Source: Nephrocerus scutellatus
Taxonomy: Eukaryota > Arthropoda > Insecta > Diptera > Pipunculidae
Length of the DNA: 64,000 nt
Reading direction: 5' to 3'
Assembly: GCA_947095585.1 (NCBI GenBank)
Contig: OX352761.1
Span: 55,164,432 to 55,228,431 of the forward strand
Notes under the pieces: generated by a model
What the model was told of the DNA's origin: nothing
Databases searched by the model: none
Seen by the model: the letters and a program-made list of their open reading frames with translations, nothing else
Translations under genes and position numbers: made by a program
In this document: in pieces, positions 10,682 to 21,663 of the stretch
Layout of the letters: each line of letters begins with the position of its first letter
Numbering within the stretch: the stretch's first letter is position 1

Positions 10682-11235
10682 ATGGGTAAAAAAAAGCTGT
10701 TTGACATTGTCAGAGAAGGCAAAAATAGATGTTCACCATTCGGAAAGCTTATGTTTTGTATAAGAGTGCTGTCGCTTGCAAGATCAATCGGAGTAATCAT
10801 GCTGTTGGCAATTATTTAAAGGATTAAAAACTGTACGGGAAAAATTAGAAAGGAAATGTTTCCTCGGCTTTTACAGCAACGGAAAATTGTCAGACTAGTC
10901 TCAAATTCAGCGGTTTCGACAACTAAAATCAGAAAAGCGGTAAATCTACCGTTCATCGTGTGATTCGTAGTCCCAAGCACCTCAAGCGACGAAAGCTGAA
11001 GAAAAAAACCACCACTTAATGCTTTGCGAAAGATGCAGCGCTTACAATTCGCAAAAGAACACATGAGGTGAGATGTGCAACAAAGAGCAATTTAGAATAA
11101 CTGGCAAAAAGTAGTTTTTTCTGAAGTTTTTTAAAAGTTCAATTTTTAATGTACCGGATGGCTGCTATTTTTACTTTCACAATCTAAGAAGAGGAGAATT
11201 TTTTAAACCGCCATCATAGCAGTAAAAGGGGTGTT
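10682..11235 (+). pseudogene. Tc1-like transposase remnant, copy 1
   Basis: The N-terminal helix-turn-helix region is recognisable in shifting frames: LSEKAKIDVHHSES, then SNHAVGNYLK. Further on are RRKLKKKPPLNALRKMQRLQFAKEHM and the stretch before the first catalytic residue, WQKVVFSE then KKFNFNVPDGCYFYFHNLRR, corresponding to the family's W..V.FSDE..FNLDGPDG block. Many frameshifts and stops. The sequence stops before the later DDE residues. A second copy of the same family lies at 50985-51240 in the opposite orientation. Confidence 0.7.
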
Positions 11236-11845
11236 AACACGATAATTGTTATTATCAATGATGATTATAGTTAAGTATATATATATATATATCTTTTATT
11301 ATTGTTACGAAATTTAGGCTTTCGAGTTCGTAAAGGATTTTGCAAATACAACACAACACAAGTGTATTAATTTACAAATAACAACTTTAATAAACAAACA
11401 TACAATAAAAATAATACAAGTTCAGAATTTAATGTACACAAAAACACTTATTACAGCAACACTTTTACTTCACTATAATTCTCTTAGGTGGTAGTTTTAT
11501 CTCTTTGCAAGAACTTTTACAACTTGACGGGTTGAATTTTAAACAACGAACTAACTTACTTTGGCCAAACGCCTCTATTTATACATATTAAAGTTGCCAG
11601 AAACTTCCAATCTTATATACAGAAATATCGAGAAACTACCAGAAAATTTTGACCGTACTCCCTTATTTACAACTAACCATACTCATATCTAATGAGTCAT
11701 CTTCTAAAAATAAACTACATGTTCAATCATGTACTTACACACAAAACCGCACAAACCGATTTGACTACATTTTTGACCAGTGCATAATGATTTAAACTTT
11801 CAGACAATTACATTTCAAATTTCAAATAATGTAATAAATATTACA

Positions 11846-11858
11846 GCCTAAAAGTATG
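11846..11858. repeat. Target-site duplication, left copy
   Basis: gcctaaaagtatg, repeated exactly at 15621-15633 on the other side of LINE 2A copy 1. The 13-bp match fixes both insertion ends. Confidence 0.9.
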
Positions 11859-11889
11859 TTGTTGTTGTAGTAGCAACTATAAATTCGTG

Positions 11890-13637
11890 TTAGTCCAAAC
11901 GTTGAGTTGAAGTGTTTGTGTAGCCTTCGGAACAGTCCAGGCCCAGAAATGCGGCTGCTTCGATAGGCTGTGTCCAAAGTGATAGCGGTGTGAGTAACGT
12001 CGGATGGGACGGGCAGCTGAATAGATGAGCTGTGTTATGTGGTGATACACCACAGTCCGGGCATTGATCGATGATGCTTTCACGTAAGCGGTGTATGTAG
12101 CTATTCAGAAAAGAGCTCCATCCTGATCTCAGTTGTGCCAGGGTTGATCTGGTTTGTCTGGGGAGGTTTTCCTCGCTTAGATGTATAGGGGGAGGGCGAC
12201 CTCCCAACACGATGTTAATTTGGCGATCATCTAGTGCGGCTCTGACAGACGCTTGGTGTATTGCATTTAGGGCTGCTTTATAGTCTTTTGGATCTAGAGG
12301 TGTATGTGCGATGAATTGATTTGTCTCTTCGCGGAACATACGAATATCTGATCGGATATGCCTGGGTGGTGTGTTGAGGGTGAGCAGGTCACGGTTCGGG
12401 TGATCAGGTTTGTGACATGCCAGTAGGAATTGTTTGGCGAGAAGCTCGTTGTGCTCTTTCACTTTAAGAATTTGTGTTTCTTGATGGAGATGGTCCTCAT
12501 GTGACATGCGGTGGCAGCCAGTGATGATGCGAAGAGCAGCATTCTGACAGGATTGAAGCTTCTGCCATTGTGTGCGGCAGAGGCGAGGTGTCCAAATGGG
12601 TGCCGCATAATTTAGTACCGATCTGCCAATCGCTTGATATGTGGTTCGAAGGGTTTTTTTGTCCTTACCCCATGTACTGCCCGCTAGGGATTTGAGGACT
12701 TTATTTCTGGACATGACTCGTTTGTTAATGTTTCCCGAGTGAGTCGAAAATGTCAACAGATTGTCGAATGTGACCCCCAAAATCTTTGGATGTTTGATTG
12801 TAGGGATTGTCCTGCTGTGTATCGAGATGTCGAGCTGTAGGTTGACTTCTTTGGTCCAGGTGGTGAAAAGTGTAGCGGACGATTTTTCTGGAGACAGGAT
12901 TAGATTTCGACTAGTAAAAAAGTCTTCTAGTGTATCGAGGTAGGCGTTGATGTTTCTGCAAATGGCAGGGATGTCCTTGCCTGAGGAAAGAATAGTGCAG
13001 TCGTCTGCGTACGATATCAATTTGACTCCGGTAGGTGGTGCAGAGAGTTTTGCCATGTAGTGGTTGAAGAGTGTTGGTGAGAGGACCCCTCCTTGGGGTA
13101 CACCTTGCTTGACTTTCCTGAATGGCGATTTTTTGTTTCTGAATTCGACGTAGGATTTCCTACCATTAAGGTAGTTGGTAAGCCAACGTCTCGTGGTGTT
13201 GGAAAGCTGTGACTCTAGGATGTCTGTTGTAGTAAGATACCTAGGTCAACGGTGTCGAATGCCTTGGATAGGTCCAGTGCAACAAGGACAGTGCTGTCAC
13301 AGGGACGCTGTTGGATAAGTCCTTGCGAGATGTGTGTTGTGATCTCCGAAAGGGCTGTGATTGTGCTGCGCTGCTGGCGAAAGCCGTGTTGGTGTTCAGC
13401 TAACTGGAGTTTGGAATGAAGCTGAAGAAGTAGCATAGCATAGGAGAGAAATTGGACGATATAAAGATCCTTGAGCTGCCTGTTTACCAGGCTTGAGTAG
13501 GGGAATAATTCTGTCCATTTTCCAAGGGTCAGGGATGTCCAATGTTTTAAGTGAGATAATGAAGATTTGAGTAAGGTAAGTGATACCTGTAGAGCCAAGA
13601 TGTTTGAGCATAATCGTTGCGATTCCATCCGTTCCAA
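11890..13637 (-). pseudogene. LINE 2A copy 1: RT palm, thumb and C-terminal zinc region
   Basis: Continues the RT in other frames. EHQHGFRQQRSTITALSEI and VALDLSKAFDTVDLGILL lie in the first stretch (to about 13240). Then come KQGVPQGGVLSPTLF and ISYADDCTIL with the catalytic Asp pair, ILGVTFDNLLTFSTH and a long C-terminal region, with CPDCGVSPHNTAHLF forming a Cys-His end motif. Relative to related LINEs a short deletion follows YRPISLLCYA, and there are frameshifts near 13430 and 13230, so one uninterrupted enzyme is not encoded. The last frame of 388 codons is otherwise intact. Confidence 0.82.
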
Positions 13638-15558
13638 TGGCTTTGGAAGGTTTTACACTGCGTATGGCTAATTCAACTTCGGAGGGAAGTAGAATATGTG
13701 AGGTGTTGTCGTGGTCAAGGCTGTGCATCTTCCTGAGAGTATTGCGCTTGCTCTTGTTACAGTGCGTTGGGTGTTCTATGAACTGGCGGCAGAACATTGA
13801 GGAACATTTCCTGGGGCAGTCTTGTTGTGTGCTGTTGAATGTAATGGCTGTTAGGTCTCTGCGACTGGTGGTGTTGGAGAGCTCCTTGATAGTGGACCAG
13901 AGTTTCTTTGAGCCCCCGTCACAAGATTGAAGGTACTCCAGCCATTTAGTTCGCCTATGTTGGTTGACTAGGCGATCGATCTCGTGATTTAGTAGATCGA
14001 TTCTGGTATTCGCGGGGTTGATGCTGCGAATATGATCACGTTCGTTAGCGAGCTGGACTGCTTCTGCTGGGAAGTTAGGCCTAATTGTAGGTATTCTGCC
14101 GGCTGGAATGAAACGTGCAGCTGCTCTAATGATGATCCGGCGGAGGATCTTTTCACCTGAAATTGCGTTGGTGGGGGGTGGTAATTGTCCCAATTGTCTT
14201 TCGATAAACCTAGTGAAACTTGGCCAGTCCGCCTTAGCATAATTGACAAACGTGCGTTTTTCCGTTGACACAAAGTTATCGGCTTTATCCACAGTGATGA
14301 TGATCGGGATATGGTCGGAGTTTAATGCTATGTCTGTACTCCATGATGTACAAGCTAATAAAGTGTCGCTTACTATGCTGATATCTGGGGAGCTGGAACA
14401 GGTGGCACAGATCCTGGTGGGTGAGTTTTCATTGATGGTACCAAAGTTTGAATTATCGATTTGCTCAGCAATATGCGTGCCGCGACGATCATTCTCTAGA
14501 TTCGAGTGCCAGCAATCATGGTGGGCGTTGAAATCCCCGACAATCAGGCGGTTACCGTCTGTAAGTAGATGTTCTAGAGAAGGAAGGTAGCCGGATGAGC
14601 AGCATGTTGTTGGTGGAATATACACATTTGTTATTTCAATTAGGGTGTCGTTGGACTTGACTGCAATGGTTTGTGTTTCGAGGTGTGGATCAGGTGTAAT
14701 GGGTGCAGGTGTTGGCATGAGTCTGTAGTTGACCGAGTTGTGTACGATGAACGCAAGACCTCCTCCGCCTCCACTGTTTCTGTCCTTGCGTATTATGTTA
14801 TAGTTGGTGCTTCTGGATAATAAGCAGGAGGGAGTGAGCTTTGTTTCTTGTATGGCAGCAATTAAGATCCCATGGTGCTCCATATAGTTGGTGATTTCTG
14901 TTACTTTTCCTCGTAAGCCGTTGCAATTCAGATGCATCACAGCGAAAGGTATGTGGTGTTCCTGTGTGGTATGTTGGTAGATTGCAGGTGGAGGTGAGAC
15001 CGTGGATGTTGGTGTGGTGTTGATGAGCAAGTTGACGCTGTTTGTCGGATTATGACTGGTTATGGGGGGATGTGGGGTTGTCTGTACTGTTTGGTTGTAG
15101 CAGCATGGGGCCAAGAAGTTGGCGGTCCATTGATGACAGTTATTAAGTCCAGAGCATGTTCTAAGATGACACCAGTTCTCACAGCCATTGCATTTGACGG
15201 AAGAGGCGTTGCCGTGTATGAGGCTTTGGCATACTGAGCAGTGCCAGGAAGTGGCGTTGTTGGTTATCTGAACTCGTGCTCTGTAGCATTCCGCAATGAA
15301 ACTCTGATTCCATTCTCTGATGTTGGCTAGACCTGCGCATTGTCTGAAATGGCACCAGTGTCCGCAGTTGTTGCACATAACTGAGGAGATGTTTTTGTTT
15401 ATCTTTGTGTTGCATACGGAGCATGTCCAGCTCCGAGGACCTGGATTCGGCTCGATGCCGGCTAGAAGAAGTAGTATGCGGAGCAAGGATGCCGGCGTTA
15501 TTTGCTCCACTATGGAAAAAACGTTTGAAGTGAACGAATTGTAGTTGATTGTTGACAT
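13396..15558 (-). CDS. LINE 2A copy 1: 2A-like motif, zinc fingers, endonuclease, RT start
   Basis: An open frame of 720 codons. Residues 26-41 form a hydrophobic run ending GIEPNPGP, a 2A-like ribosome-skipping motif with the usual Asp replaced by Gly. Two PHD-like zinc fingers follow (each CSVC..., CNNC or CNGC, then WCHxxxC), near residues 46-80 and 104-135. The AP endonuclease has HLNCNGLRGK, AAIQETKL, GGGGGLAFIVH, VGDFNAHHDCWHS and LNSDHIPII (about residues 210-430). The RT begins at KPSKAIGTDGIATIMLK and is cut by a frameshift after YRPISLLCYA. The start is the first ATG after the 5' leader. The zinc-finger segment may be nucleic-acid binding, standing in for ORF1. Confidence 0.85.
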   Translation of the reverse strand: MSTINYNSFTSNVFSIVEQITPASLLRILLLLAGIEPNPGPRSWTCSVCNTKINKNISSVMCNNCGHWCHFRQCAGLANIREWNQSFIAECYRARVQITNNATSWHCSVCQSLIHGNASSVKCNGCENWCHLRTCSGLNNCHQWTANFLAPCCYNQTVQTTPHPPITSHNPTNSVNLLINTTPTSTVSPPPAIYQHTTQEHHIPFAVMHLNCNGLRGKVTEITNYMEHHGILIAAIQETKLTPSCLLSRSTNYNIIRKDRNSGGGGGLAFIVHNSVNYRLMPTPAPITPDPHLETQTIAVKSNDTLIEITNVYIPPTTCCSSGYLPSLEHLLTDGNRLIVGDFNAHHDCWHSNLENDRRGTHIAEQIDNSNFGTINENSPTRICATCSSSPDISIVSDTLLACTSWSTDIALNSDHIPIIITVDKADNFVSTEKRTFVNYAKADWPSFTRFIERQLGQLPPPTNAISGEKILRRIIIRAAARFIPAGRIPTIRPNFPAEAVQLANERDHIRSINPANTRIDLLNHEIDRLVNQHRRTKWLEYLQSCDGGSKKLWSTIKELSNTTSRRDLTAITFNSTQQDCPRKCSSMFCRQFIEHPTHCNKSKRNTLRKMHSLDHDNTSHILLPSEVELAIRSVKPSKAIGTDGIATIMLKHLGSTGITYLTQIFIISLKTLDIPDPWKMDRIIPLLKPGKQAAQGSLYRPISLLCYATSSASFQTPVS

Positions 15559-15620
15559 TCTTTGGCCAGGAGATTCCTGGGTCGATTCCGGGACGAAGAC
15601 CCAAATGTCGTGAGAATCGT

Positions 15621-15633
15621 GCCTAAAAGTATG
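15621..15633. repeat. Target-site duplication, right copy
   Basis: Exact repeat of the 13 bases at 11846-11858, at the 5' side of LINE 2A copy 1. Confidence 0.9.
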
Positions 15634-15759
15634 CTATACAAAAGTGCTTAGTTCTAATTCAGTGCCTATTTTTAGTATGCAGTACATACTGCGATTTATC
15701 TAAAAATTCGAATTCCATCATCTGCGCTACTAACTACTTTTCGTAACATTACCCCCACC

Positions 15760-16398
15760 TTAGTTCTGTTCGTCCCAAACAGGTTCAGCACTCCCTCTAA
15801 TGTTGTACTTCGTCAATCTGTTGATGTGGACAACTTCCTTTTGAGATCTGATATACGGCGTCGTTATCCCTCTAGCTGTTTGTAGCAGTTCTCCTCTTGC
15901 AGCACATTTCGCACACGTTCGGCACCAGTTTTTGACATCTCTTCGGCAATTGACCCAAAAGAATCGACTTTTTACTTCCCGATGCCCGATGTTCCACTGT
16001 GTGCATCGTGAAGAGCCTTGTTCATCAAATTCGTTGGTAACACCTTTGATTTGGAACACCGACCATCGGCAGATTCCCATTGCATTACCAGTAGTCCATC
16101 TTTGAATCTCAATGACTGCCATTGAGCCGAGTAACTTTTTACTGTAAAACTGTAAAACCCTAAGCTGCTCTCTTGTCAAATCATCTTTCATCTGCTGGAC
16201 CGTAATTCGTGAAACAACTGAACATTTTTGGATTTTCGGTCTTCTACTTCTTTTGTACTCGGGGACACAACACTTGCTGAATGATCCACCATTGTGATTG
16301 CCGGTCATGCTGATTGGAACTTCTATATTACGCCATCTTAGCACTTGCTTCCTCAAATCAAGTGACATCTGGTGCGCCATTATAAAGTCCAGACCCAA
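15760..16398 (-). pseudogene. Gypsy F pol remnant with large internal deletions
   Basis: An open frame made of separated pieces of a Gypsy Pol. It starts with protease-end sequence GLDFIMAHQMSLDLRKQVL, then jumps to polymerase-linker sequence and integrase zinc-module sequence (DVKNWCRTCAKCAARGELL). It jumps again to the very end of pol (EVVHINRLTKYNIRG, PVWDEQN). The RT palm, RNase H and integrase catalytic core are missing. The preserved frame across three deletions is probably chance. It lies next to the purine tract and 3' LTR of the same element. Confidence 0.7.
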
Positions 16399-16451
16399 TA
16401 TGCATTAATCTTCTTCACGGACAACAATAAACCGATGTCGAAACCTTAATC

Positions 16452-16892
16452 CTACAAACTAGACTGCAGACGTTTGCCACCCTTAACTGCTGTAGCCTCT
16501 CCTGTAGCTGTCCTCAACTTGTAGTGATGCACTTTCTTGACTTTCTCTCCAGACACCATTTCAGGAGTCACAATTGATCTGGAAGCTCCTGTGTCTAGAA
16601 TAAAATCGCAAGGTCTTCTCTTCAATACGCCATTAACAACCAGACTGTTGCAATCCGTTCCAAGATTTGTACTGCGTATTGTGACCCTGGGATATTCCGC
16701 TGTCTTCTTCAGCCTTTGCCATGCAAAGCTGGTACAAGACGATCGCTCCACCTTATTCAAATGTTGCGCATCGATCCACGGTAATCTTTCCAGATTATTG
16801 ACACCATTCAAAGGCTGTCTGATCATCTTTCCAGTGCTCAGTTCCTTGCAAACTCGAATGAAATGTATATGTTTCTTAAGTAAGTGAGACAT
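16452..16892 (-). pseudogene. Gypsy F Gag end and aspartic protease
   Basis: Contains ILDTGASRSIVTPEMV, a retropepsin active site with intact D-T-G-A, after a Lys/Arg-rich stretch and LVVNGVLKRRPCDF. The flap-like part is HHYKLRTATGEATAVKGGKR. It belongs with the pol remnant just downstream on the same strand, with a stop and frameshift between them. Gag upstream is lost. The family looks Mdg1/412-like, but that is a guess. Confidence 0.65.
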
Positions 16893-17029
16893 CTTAAGTA
16901 TTTAAATGAAGAATCGAATCTGCCATTTCTGTCATTTTGAAAGCGACCAGTGGTTGATTTTTGGATCTCCCCTCCAATCAGAGCTTTTATTTGTCCAACT
17001 TGCCTAGCCCAACAAAATTCGAATACACT

Positions 17030-17629
17030 GTTGTGTAGTAGGAACTCTTAGGTTCAAGAGTTCTACTACGGTTTGTGGGTTGCCTGTTTTCACGATGTTG
17101 GTTGTCCAAAAGAAATGATAGTCAACGTTTGTTTATATTTTTATTAATGTAACTATTTTATTAAGATTACTTCACTTATTTCTATTTATTATGTATTTCA
17201 CAAATTTGTTTGGTGTAATCATTTGATTCATCTTTGACAAGACTTAGTATTCTTTTAAATGGTTTGGTGTTTTTAATAAGACTTGGAAGTCTTTTAAACG
17301 ATTTGGTATTTTTAATAAGACTTAGTAGATTTTTTAACCGATTTAGTATTTTTACAAGACTTAGTATTTTTTTACAAGACTAAGTATTTTTTACAAGACT
17401 TAGTATTTTTTTTAAAAGACTTAGTATTTTTACAACACTAGCTGACAACTTAAAGACTCCGATGCGACTCTGTGATCTGACTTTGACTCTCAATAACGAA
17501 ACCTCGGTATAGGAGCTTATTAAAGCTACTATCAAAGCTTTCTGTACCAGAGTTGTATTATCAAAGCTTTATTACTGACCTATCTTAATATGTACGAAAG
17601 AGGAATTGGAATTCATGAACGCGACCGTG
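17030..17629 (-). repeat. LTR C, left copy
   Basis: Starts TGTTGTGTAGTAGGAACTC and carries an inverted pair gtagtaggaactctt / aagagttctactac near its start, then eight or so short repeats around agacttagtattttt. It ends near gaattcatgaacgcgaccgtg. The same sequence recurs at 36527-36995. The inner edge here is cut by the LTR of element A. Confidence 0.75.
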
Positions 17630-18122
17630 TCCTAAATTTGAAACATATTGCAGCGATATGCGCAATATGTAAGTTGGGGTGAATGGATGAAAAGTATGAC
17701 ATCAGCATAAAACGTCGTATGACACAGCGCATATGGCGTCAGTACAACGAGTCGATTGTTTGTACTGTGGAGCATACGCTGTGTCAGCATTTGATTTAAT
17801 TGCTGTGTTTTTAATGGGTTTCTTTTAATTGTTTTGGGGTTTATTGCTCTGGTATTGAGCAATAGCGGACATTGATTTAGAGTAATGAATAAATTCATTG
17901 TTGCAAGGTTGCAACAATGTTGTATTGGGTTGGGAAATAGCGGATGTTAGTTCAACGGATGTGAATGATGAGGATTGGGAAATAGCGGATATTAATTCAA
18001 CGAATTTGAATAATAGCCGTAATAATGTATGGGTTTCGATTTATGATTATGACTGCAACATAGTTGCAATGCTGATACTACGTAATAGGGTAAATGAGTT
18101 GTGAAGTGGTCACTTTACAACA
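17630..18122 (-). repeat. 3' LTR of element A
   Basis: On the minus strand a purine tract (AAGGGGGGTGG) directly follows the env stop region and is followed by TGTTGTAAAGTGACC, the expected start of a 3' LTR. The other edge is placed where LTR C sequence stops. No second copy was found in the window, so the length is provisional. Confidence 0.6.
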
Positions 18123-19060
18123 CCACCCCCCTTAAGAACGAAACTTTTACCTCGGATGGGTGCGAGTTTCGGCTGAAGAAATAGTAATAGGTAGTGAACG
18201 AGTTTTAGTTGGTGGGGTAGTTGTAAGTGCCGATCTAGCATTGAGTGTAGGAAAGGAACGAGATGGCGTAATGATTTCAGAACGTGGTCTTGGGATAGGA
18301 TTTGATATAGTATGTACCGTTTTTTCGATGGTCTTTTCTTTTTTTTGTATTTTATTAAGGTTAGAGCGAGTAGTGATGTCATTACAAGTGGCAAGATAAC
18401 TGGAATATATAGTATACTTATACGTATGTTGTAGCGTTGTTTCTCTTGGTGAAGGTTTGTGGATTTAGGTGCCTTTAGGTCTTTAATGCTCTTGCTTATT
18501 GAGTTAAGGTCGTTAATTTGATTATGTATTGTAAATGTTTTAGTTTTAGAATGTGATATTTTTTCTAAATGTGTAAGGTCGAGATCAATTGGTAATTCGG
18601 GGGCAAGGGAGATAAAATTGAAATGAAGCTTGGTTTCGTATGTTGCTCTTGAATTAAGAGTTTGATATCTGGTATTTACAATGCAATATTTGTTAATTTT
18701 AAGGATTCCTGTTGAATTTATAGTTATTTGGGAGCTCGAATCTTTGCATTTTATTACGATATTTTCAGGTCTAGGCAATGTGAATATCCATGTGTTTGTT
18801 TATGCTAATTGGAGGAATATTGGGTGATCTATAAATGTTAATTTTGTCTGACATATAGTCGATGCGCTAGGTAAAGAGAAAAACATATTAACTTTGCAAG
18901 CATTACTTGAACGCACGAAGATTGAAGTGGATTTTTGTTCGCATATGTAATGGTTTTTATAGGGGTTAAGGCATTTTTAGACATTTTTTTCGTCGTATAA
19001 AAAGTAAGATTGTTTTTCAGAGTCAATAGCCAATATAATTTTTTCGGGAATAATTAGTGA
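18110..19060 (-). pseudogene. Element A env, C-terminal part
   Basis: Continues the env protein beyond the element B insertion. It begins with IIPEKIILAIDSEKQSYF, passes through a Cys-containing ectodomain and reaches a transmembrane segment ISILYIPVILPLVMTSLLAL followed by a basic KKKKRPSKK cytoplasmic start. Errantivirus env proteins are F-type (baculovirus F-like) membrane fusion glycoproteins. The ectodomain has in-frame stops and the tail is frameshifted. The last codons run into the purine tract of the 3' LTR. Confidence 0.75.
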
Positions 19061-19064
19061 GTAT
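19061..19064. repeat. Target-site duplication GTAT, left
   Basis: GTAT precedes the left LTR of element B and is repeated right after its right LTR (30630-30633). Both LTRs have TG...CA ends. Confidence 0.75.
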
Positions 19065-20070
19065 TGTTACATAAAAATCTCCCTAAATTATCAAATACAC
19101 AGAATAACCAAATAATGAAATGTAGTTCACATGCATCATAAGTATAATATTCTTATCTAAAGAAGGGAGGAATTGTTACCTAGAAACCTCCCGTATACAA
19201 TATACCGAGGCATACACACAAGTGTATAGCCAGGCAATAAATATGCATTTCCATGCATCTATAATTAGAACAAAATATTACAACATAACAATACCAAAAC
19301 AAAGATCACCAAAATAAATTACACAAGTCGAAAACAAACAGCAAGTGATCGGTAGATAACGACACAGACAGTTCATAGGCGACAACGTAATTCATATAGG
19401 AGAAGTAGGGCATTTGCATTGTGCCCTACTCTAACGAATTCCAAGAACACATAATGTAAGATATTTCATGTGCATCGATGCCGATGCACCTTTATAAATA
19501 TATTCCTATATTTTTAGTTGTAAGAAATAGTATAAAAGGAGAAGATTTTTACAAAATAAACCAGATTACTTTTCAACCTAAAAACTGAAGGGGTTCTCAT
19601 TGGTTAATCTCTGCCTGTTGCCCTAGCGATATGCGCAGTGTGAATTCGTTGCAGTCACTGCAAAGATTCACTTCTTACACTTCTTCTGTTAAGGCGTTGT
19701 TCCTCTCCGGTCGTTAGCCATAGAACTAACGTTTATTCCAAGATAAAACTACGTTTGGGCGATCATGGCGACCCTTCCATAATCAATCGTTAAATTTCAC
19801 TTTGCCTTTTACCTTTTGTATAAGAATATATGTTTTTATACAGTTGATAAAGGACACATCAACACATAAATGATAAACATTATTTTAACAAAATACACAA
19901 CAAATAATAATAGTAATAATAAAATAACTACAACAATTGTATTAAAACAAACAAACAGTAGTTATTATAATAATAATAATAACTTCATAACCACTTCATA
20001 ACAAATTTATAACAATTTACAAGCAAATAATAATAGTAGTTATAACATTATCATTATAAAATAATTGACA
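19065..20070 (+). repeat. Left (5') LTR of element B
   Basis: Starts TGTTACATAAAAATCTCCC and ends ATAATTGACA. It shares long blocks with the right LTR, including tgtgccctactctaacgaat, gtgcatcgatgccgatgcac and gtataaaaggagaag. The last of these is a TATA-like promoter motif. It is longer than the right copy through insertions, including an extra block near 19180-19400. A partial internal repeat of its first bases occurs near 19159. Confidence 0.85.
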
Positions 20071-20074
20071 TATT

Positions 20075-20092
20075 TGGCGCAGCCGGTAGGAT
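20075..20092 (+). promoter_or_regulatory. Primer-binding site of element B
   Basis: tggcgcagccggtaggat, four bases after the LTR end. Errantiviruses of the 17.6/297 type use a tRNA-Ser-like site of the form TGGCGCAG.CGGTAGGAT, which this matches closely. Confidence 0.75.
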
Positions 20093-20174
20093 CAGGGAAG
20101 CCACATTAAAAATAAGCGCTTGAAAATCCTTGATCATAAAAGAATTAAATAAGAAAGAATAGCGGGTAACAAAC

Positions 20175-21505
20175 TTGTACTTTAAACCCGAGACTACATC
20201 TGGTTTCGGTTTGATGTTGTCCGAAGAATATAGACCCAAGAAGAGTGAAGAACAATCAACGCTTGCAGCGAATACACACAGAGAAAGTACCAACCTACAC
20301 CCATCACCAAGACGACTACGAAGCGGAACAATTCTGGAAAGTCCAAGAACAGTTAGTCTCAATACATATTTAAAAAATGTATATGAGGAAGTGCGAGAAA
20401 ACAAAAATTTACAAATTCTCCAGTGTGACTCGGTAAACTAAGAACTAAATAAGACACGAAAACAAAGACTGAGTGTCATAGAAAAATTTAAAAAAACACT
20501 GAAGAGTTCAAAAGAGAATTAAAAAATGTTCAAAGTTTCTCGCACTCTCTCCATTTAGAAAACATAGAAAGTAGTAAGGTAAGATATCTGTGAAGTTTCA
20601 GGCAGTGTCAGCGATTTAGACAAAAGTAGGGAACTTCTTAATTGGCTAGATGTTTCAATTCCTGAATCTGAACAGGAATTGTTAATTAAATTTTCAAACA
20701 ACGAAGAAAATAAAGCAATTTTTAAAATGAACAACACCAAGCGTTTGTTCAAATATTTGCAACAAGACTGCGGGGTTAGGCTTACCTGCTAGTAGCGTCA
20801 AACCCAATAGCCTGTTTCGAGGAAGCCGAAAAACTTCTCAATCGGAATTATTTACCTAGGGAAACTTATCAAGAATTGGTAAATAAACTAATAACCATTA
20901 GACAACATCTTTTAGAAACTCTCTTCGCTTTTACTGCAAGGATAAAGCAGATGCTGATGCTGTGCAAGGAAGCGGCAGACCAAAAGTATGGTAGTGCGGC
21001 AGCTCCAGCTGTGAAATCACAGCTTGAGGACTTTGCGAAGAATGCACTTAAAAGCGGTGTCACAAACCCTTATCTTTGTCAATATTTACTAACCATAGGG
21101 GACGAGACGTTAGACACACTAATACAAAAGACGTTAGACATGGAAAGACTTCAACAATTAGTTTTTCACACACAACAAAACCCTAATTTGCCTTTATATC
21201 CTACATTCCAACTTCCTAGAAATTGTATAGATACTAATAGTTTTCTGAAGCCTGGACTCATGTTTGAAAACAACAGTTTTGTACAGTCACATCATCACAT
21301 AAACCCACAAGTAGTTCCATTTAGCCCGAATTCTAGTATACATAGCACCAAGTTCCTACAGTCGCAAAGTCAAAAGGTGCGTTTTAGCAACGCCAAAGTT
21401 TCTCAACCAATTACTGCCAGCATATTTTGTAGTTTTTGTCATAAAAAAGGGCATACCTATAGCGATTGTTTTACAAGAAAAAATACTCCTTTCTGTAATA
21501 ATTGA
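20175..21505 (+). pseudogene. Element B Gag, degenerate
   Basis: An N-terminal open piece (20175-20441), a damaged middle with stops near 20450-20870, then a long open part. That part carries helical sequence such as LLETLFAFTARIKQMLMLC, AVKSQLEDFAKNALKSG and LLTIGDETLDTLIQKTLDMER, followed by a basic linker and the zinc knuckle CSFCHKKGHTYSDC (C-x2-C-x4-H-x4-C). A second knuckle is broken where a Cys codon became TGA just after FCNN, and the reading then shifts. Gag would package RNA; the order and knuckles fit an errantivirus Gag. Confidence 0.75.
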
Positions 21506-21663
21506 AAAAATGAACAATCATGATATTCGTGATTGTCACCGTTTAAGACAACGCATTAATGATTCAGACACAGGCAGCGGAATTCACAAAAATAAAGCAA
21601 ATCAGAACAGACATAATTCTGGTACACCGCGAGCTTTTAACATGAGCAGAAAATTCGATTTTT

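Larger units (their letters stand above)
11859..15620 (-). mobile_element. LINE 2A copy 1: non-LTR retrotransposon, near full length
   Basis: The minus-strand element has a 3' end reading ctactacaacaacaa, that is a short CAA-type tail, and is bounded by a perfect 13-bp target duplication. It encodes a protein with a 2A-like motif, two PHD-like zinc fingers, an AP endonuclease and an RT, with no RNase H seen. The CAA tail and layout suggest the Jockey/I/R1 superfamily; a finer clade is not assigned. A second, more damaged copy lies at 53591-56530. Confidence 0.9.
11303..15748 (-). repeat. Gypsy F LTR interrupted by a LINE
   Basis: The plus strand starts TGTTACGAAATTTAGG and ends TTTCGTAACA, an 8-base inverted end (TGTTACGA/TCGTAACA) typical of Gypsy LTRs. 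Removing the inserted LINE and one target copy leaves about 671 bp. Just beyond it a purine tract on the minus strand (AAGGTGGGGGTAA) identifies this as the 3' LTR of a minus-strand element whose deleted pol lies at 15749-16892. The 5' LTR was not found. Confidence 0.8.

Noticed and set aside
15052..15237. Plus-strand open frames across LINE 2A copy 1
   Set aside because: They are antisense shadows of the endonuclease and zinc-finger coding sequence.
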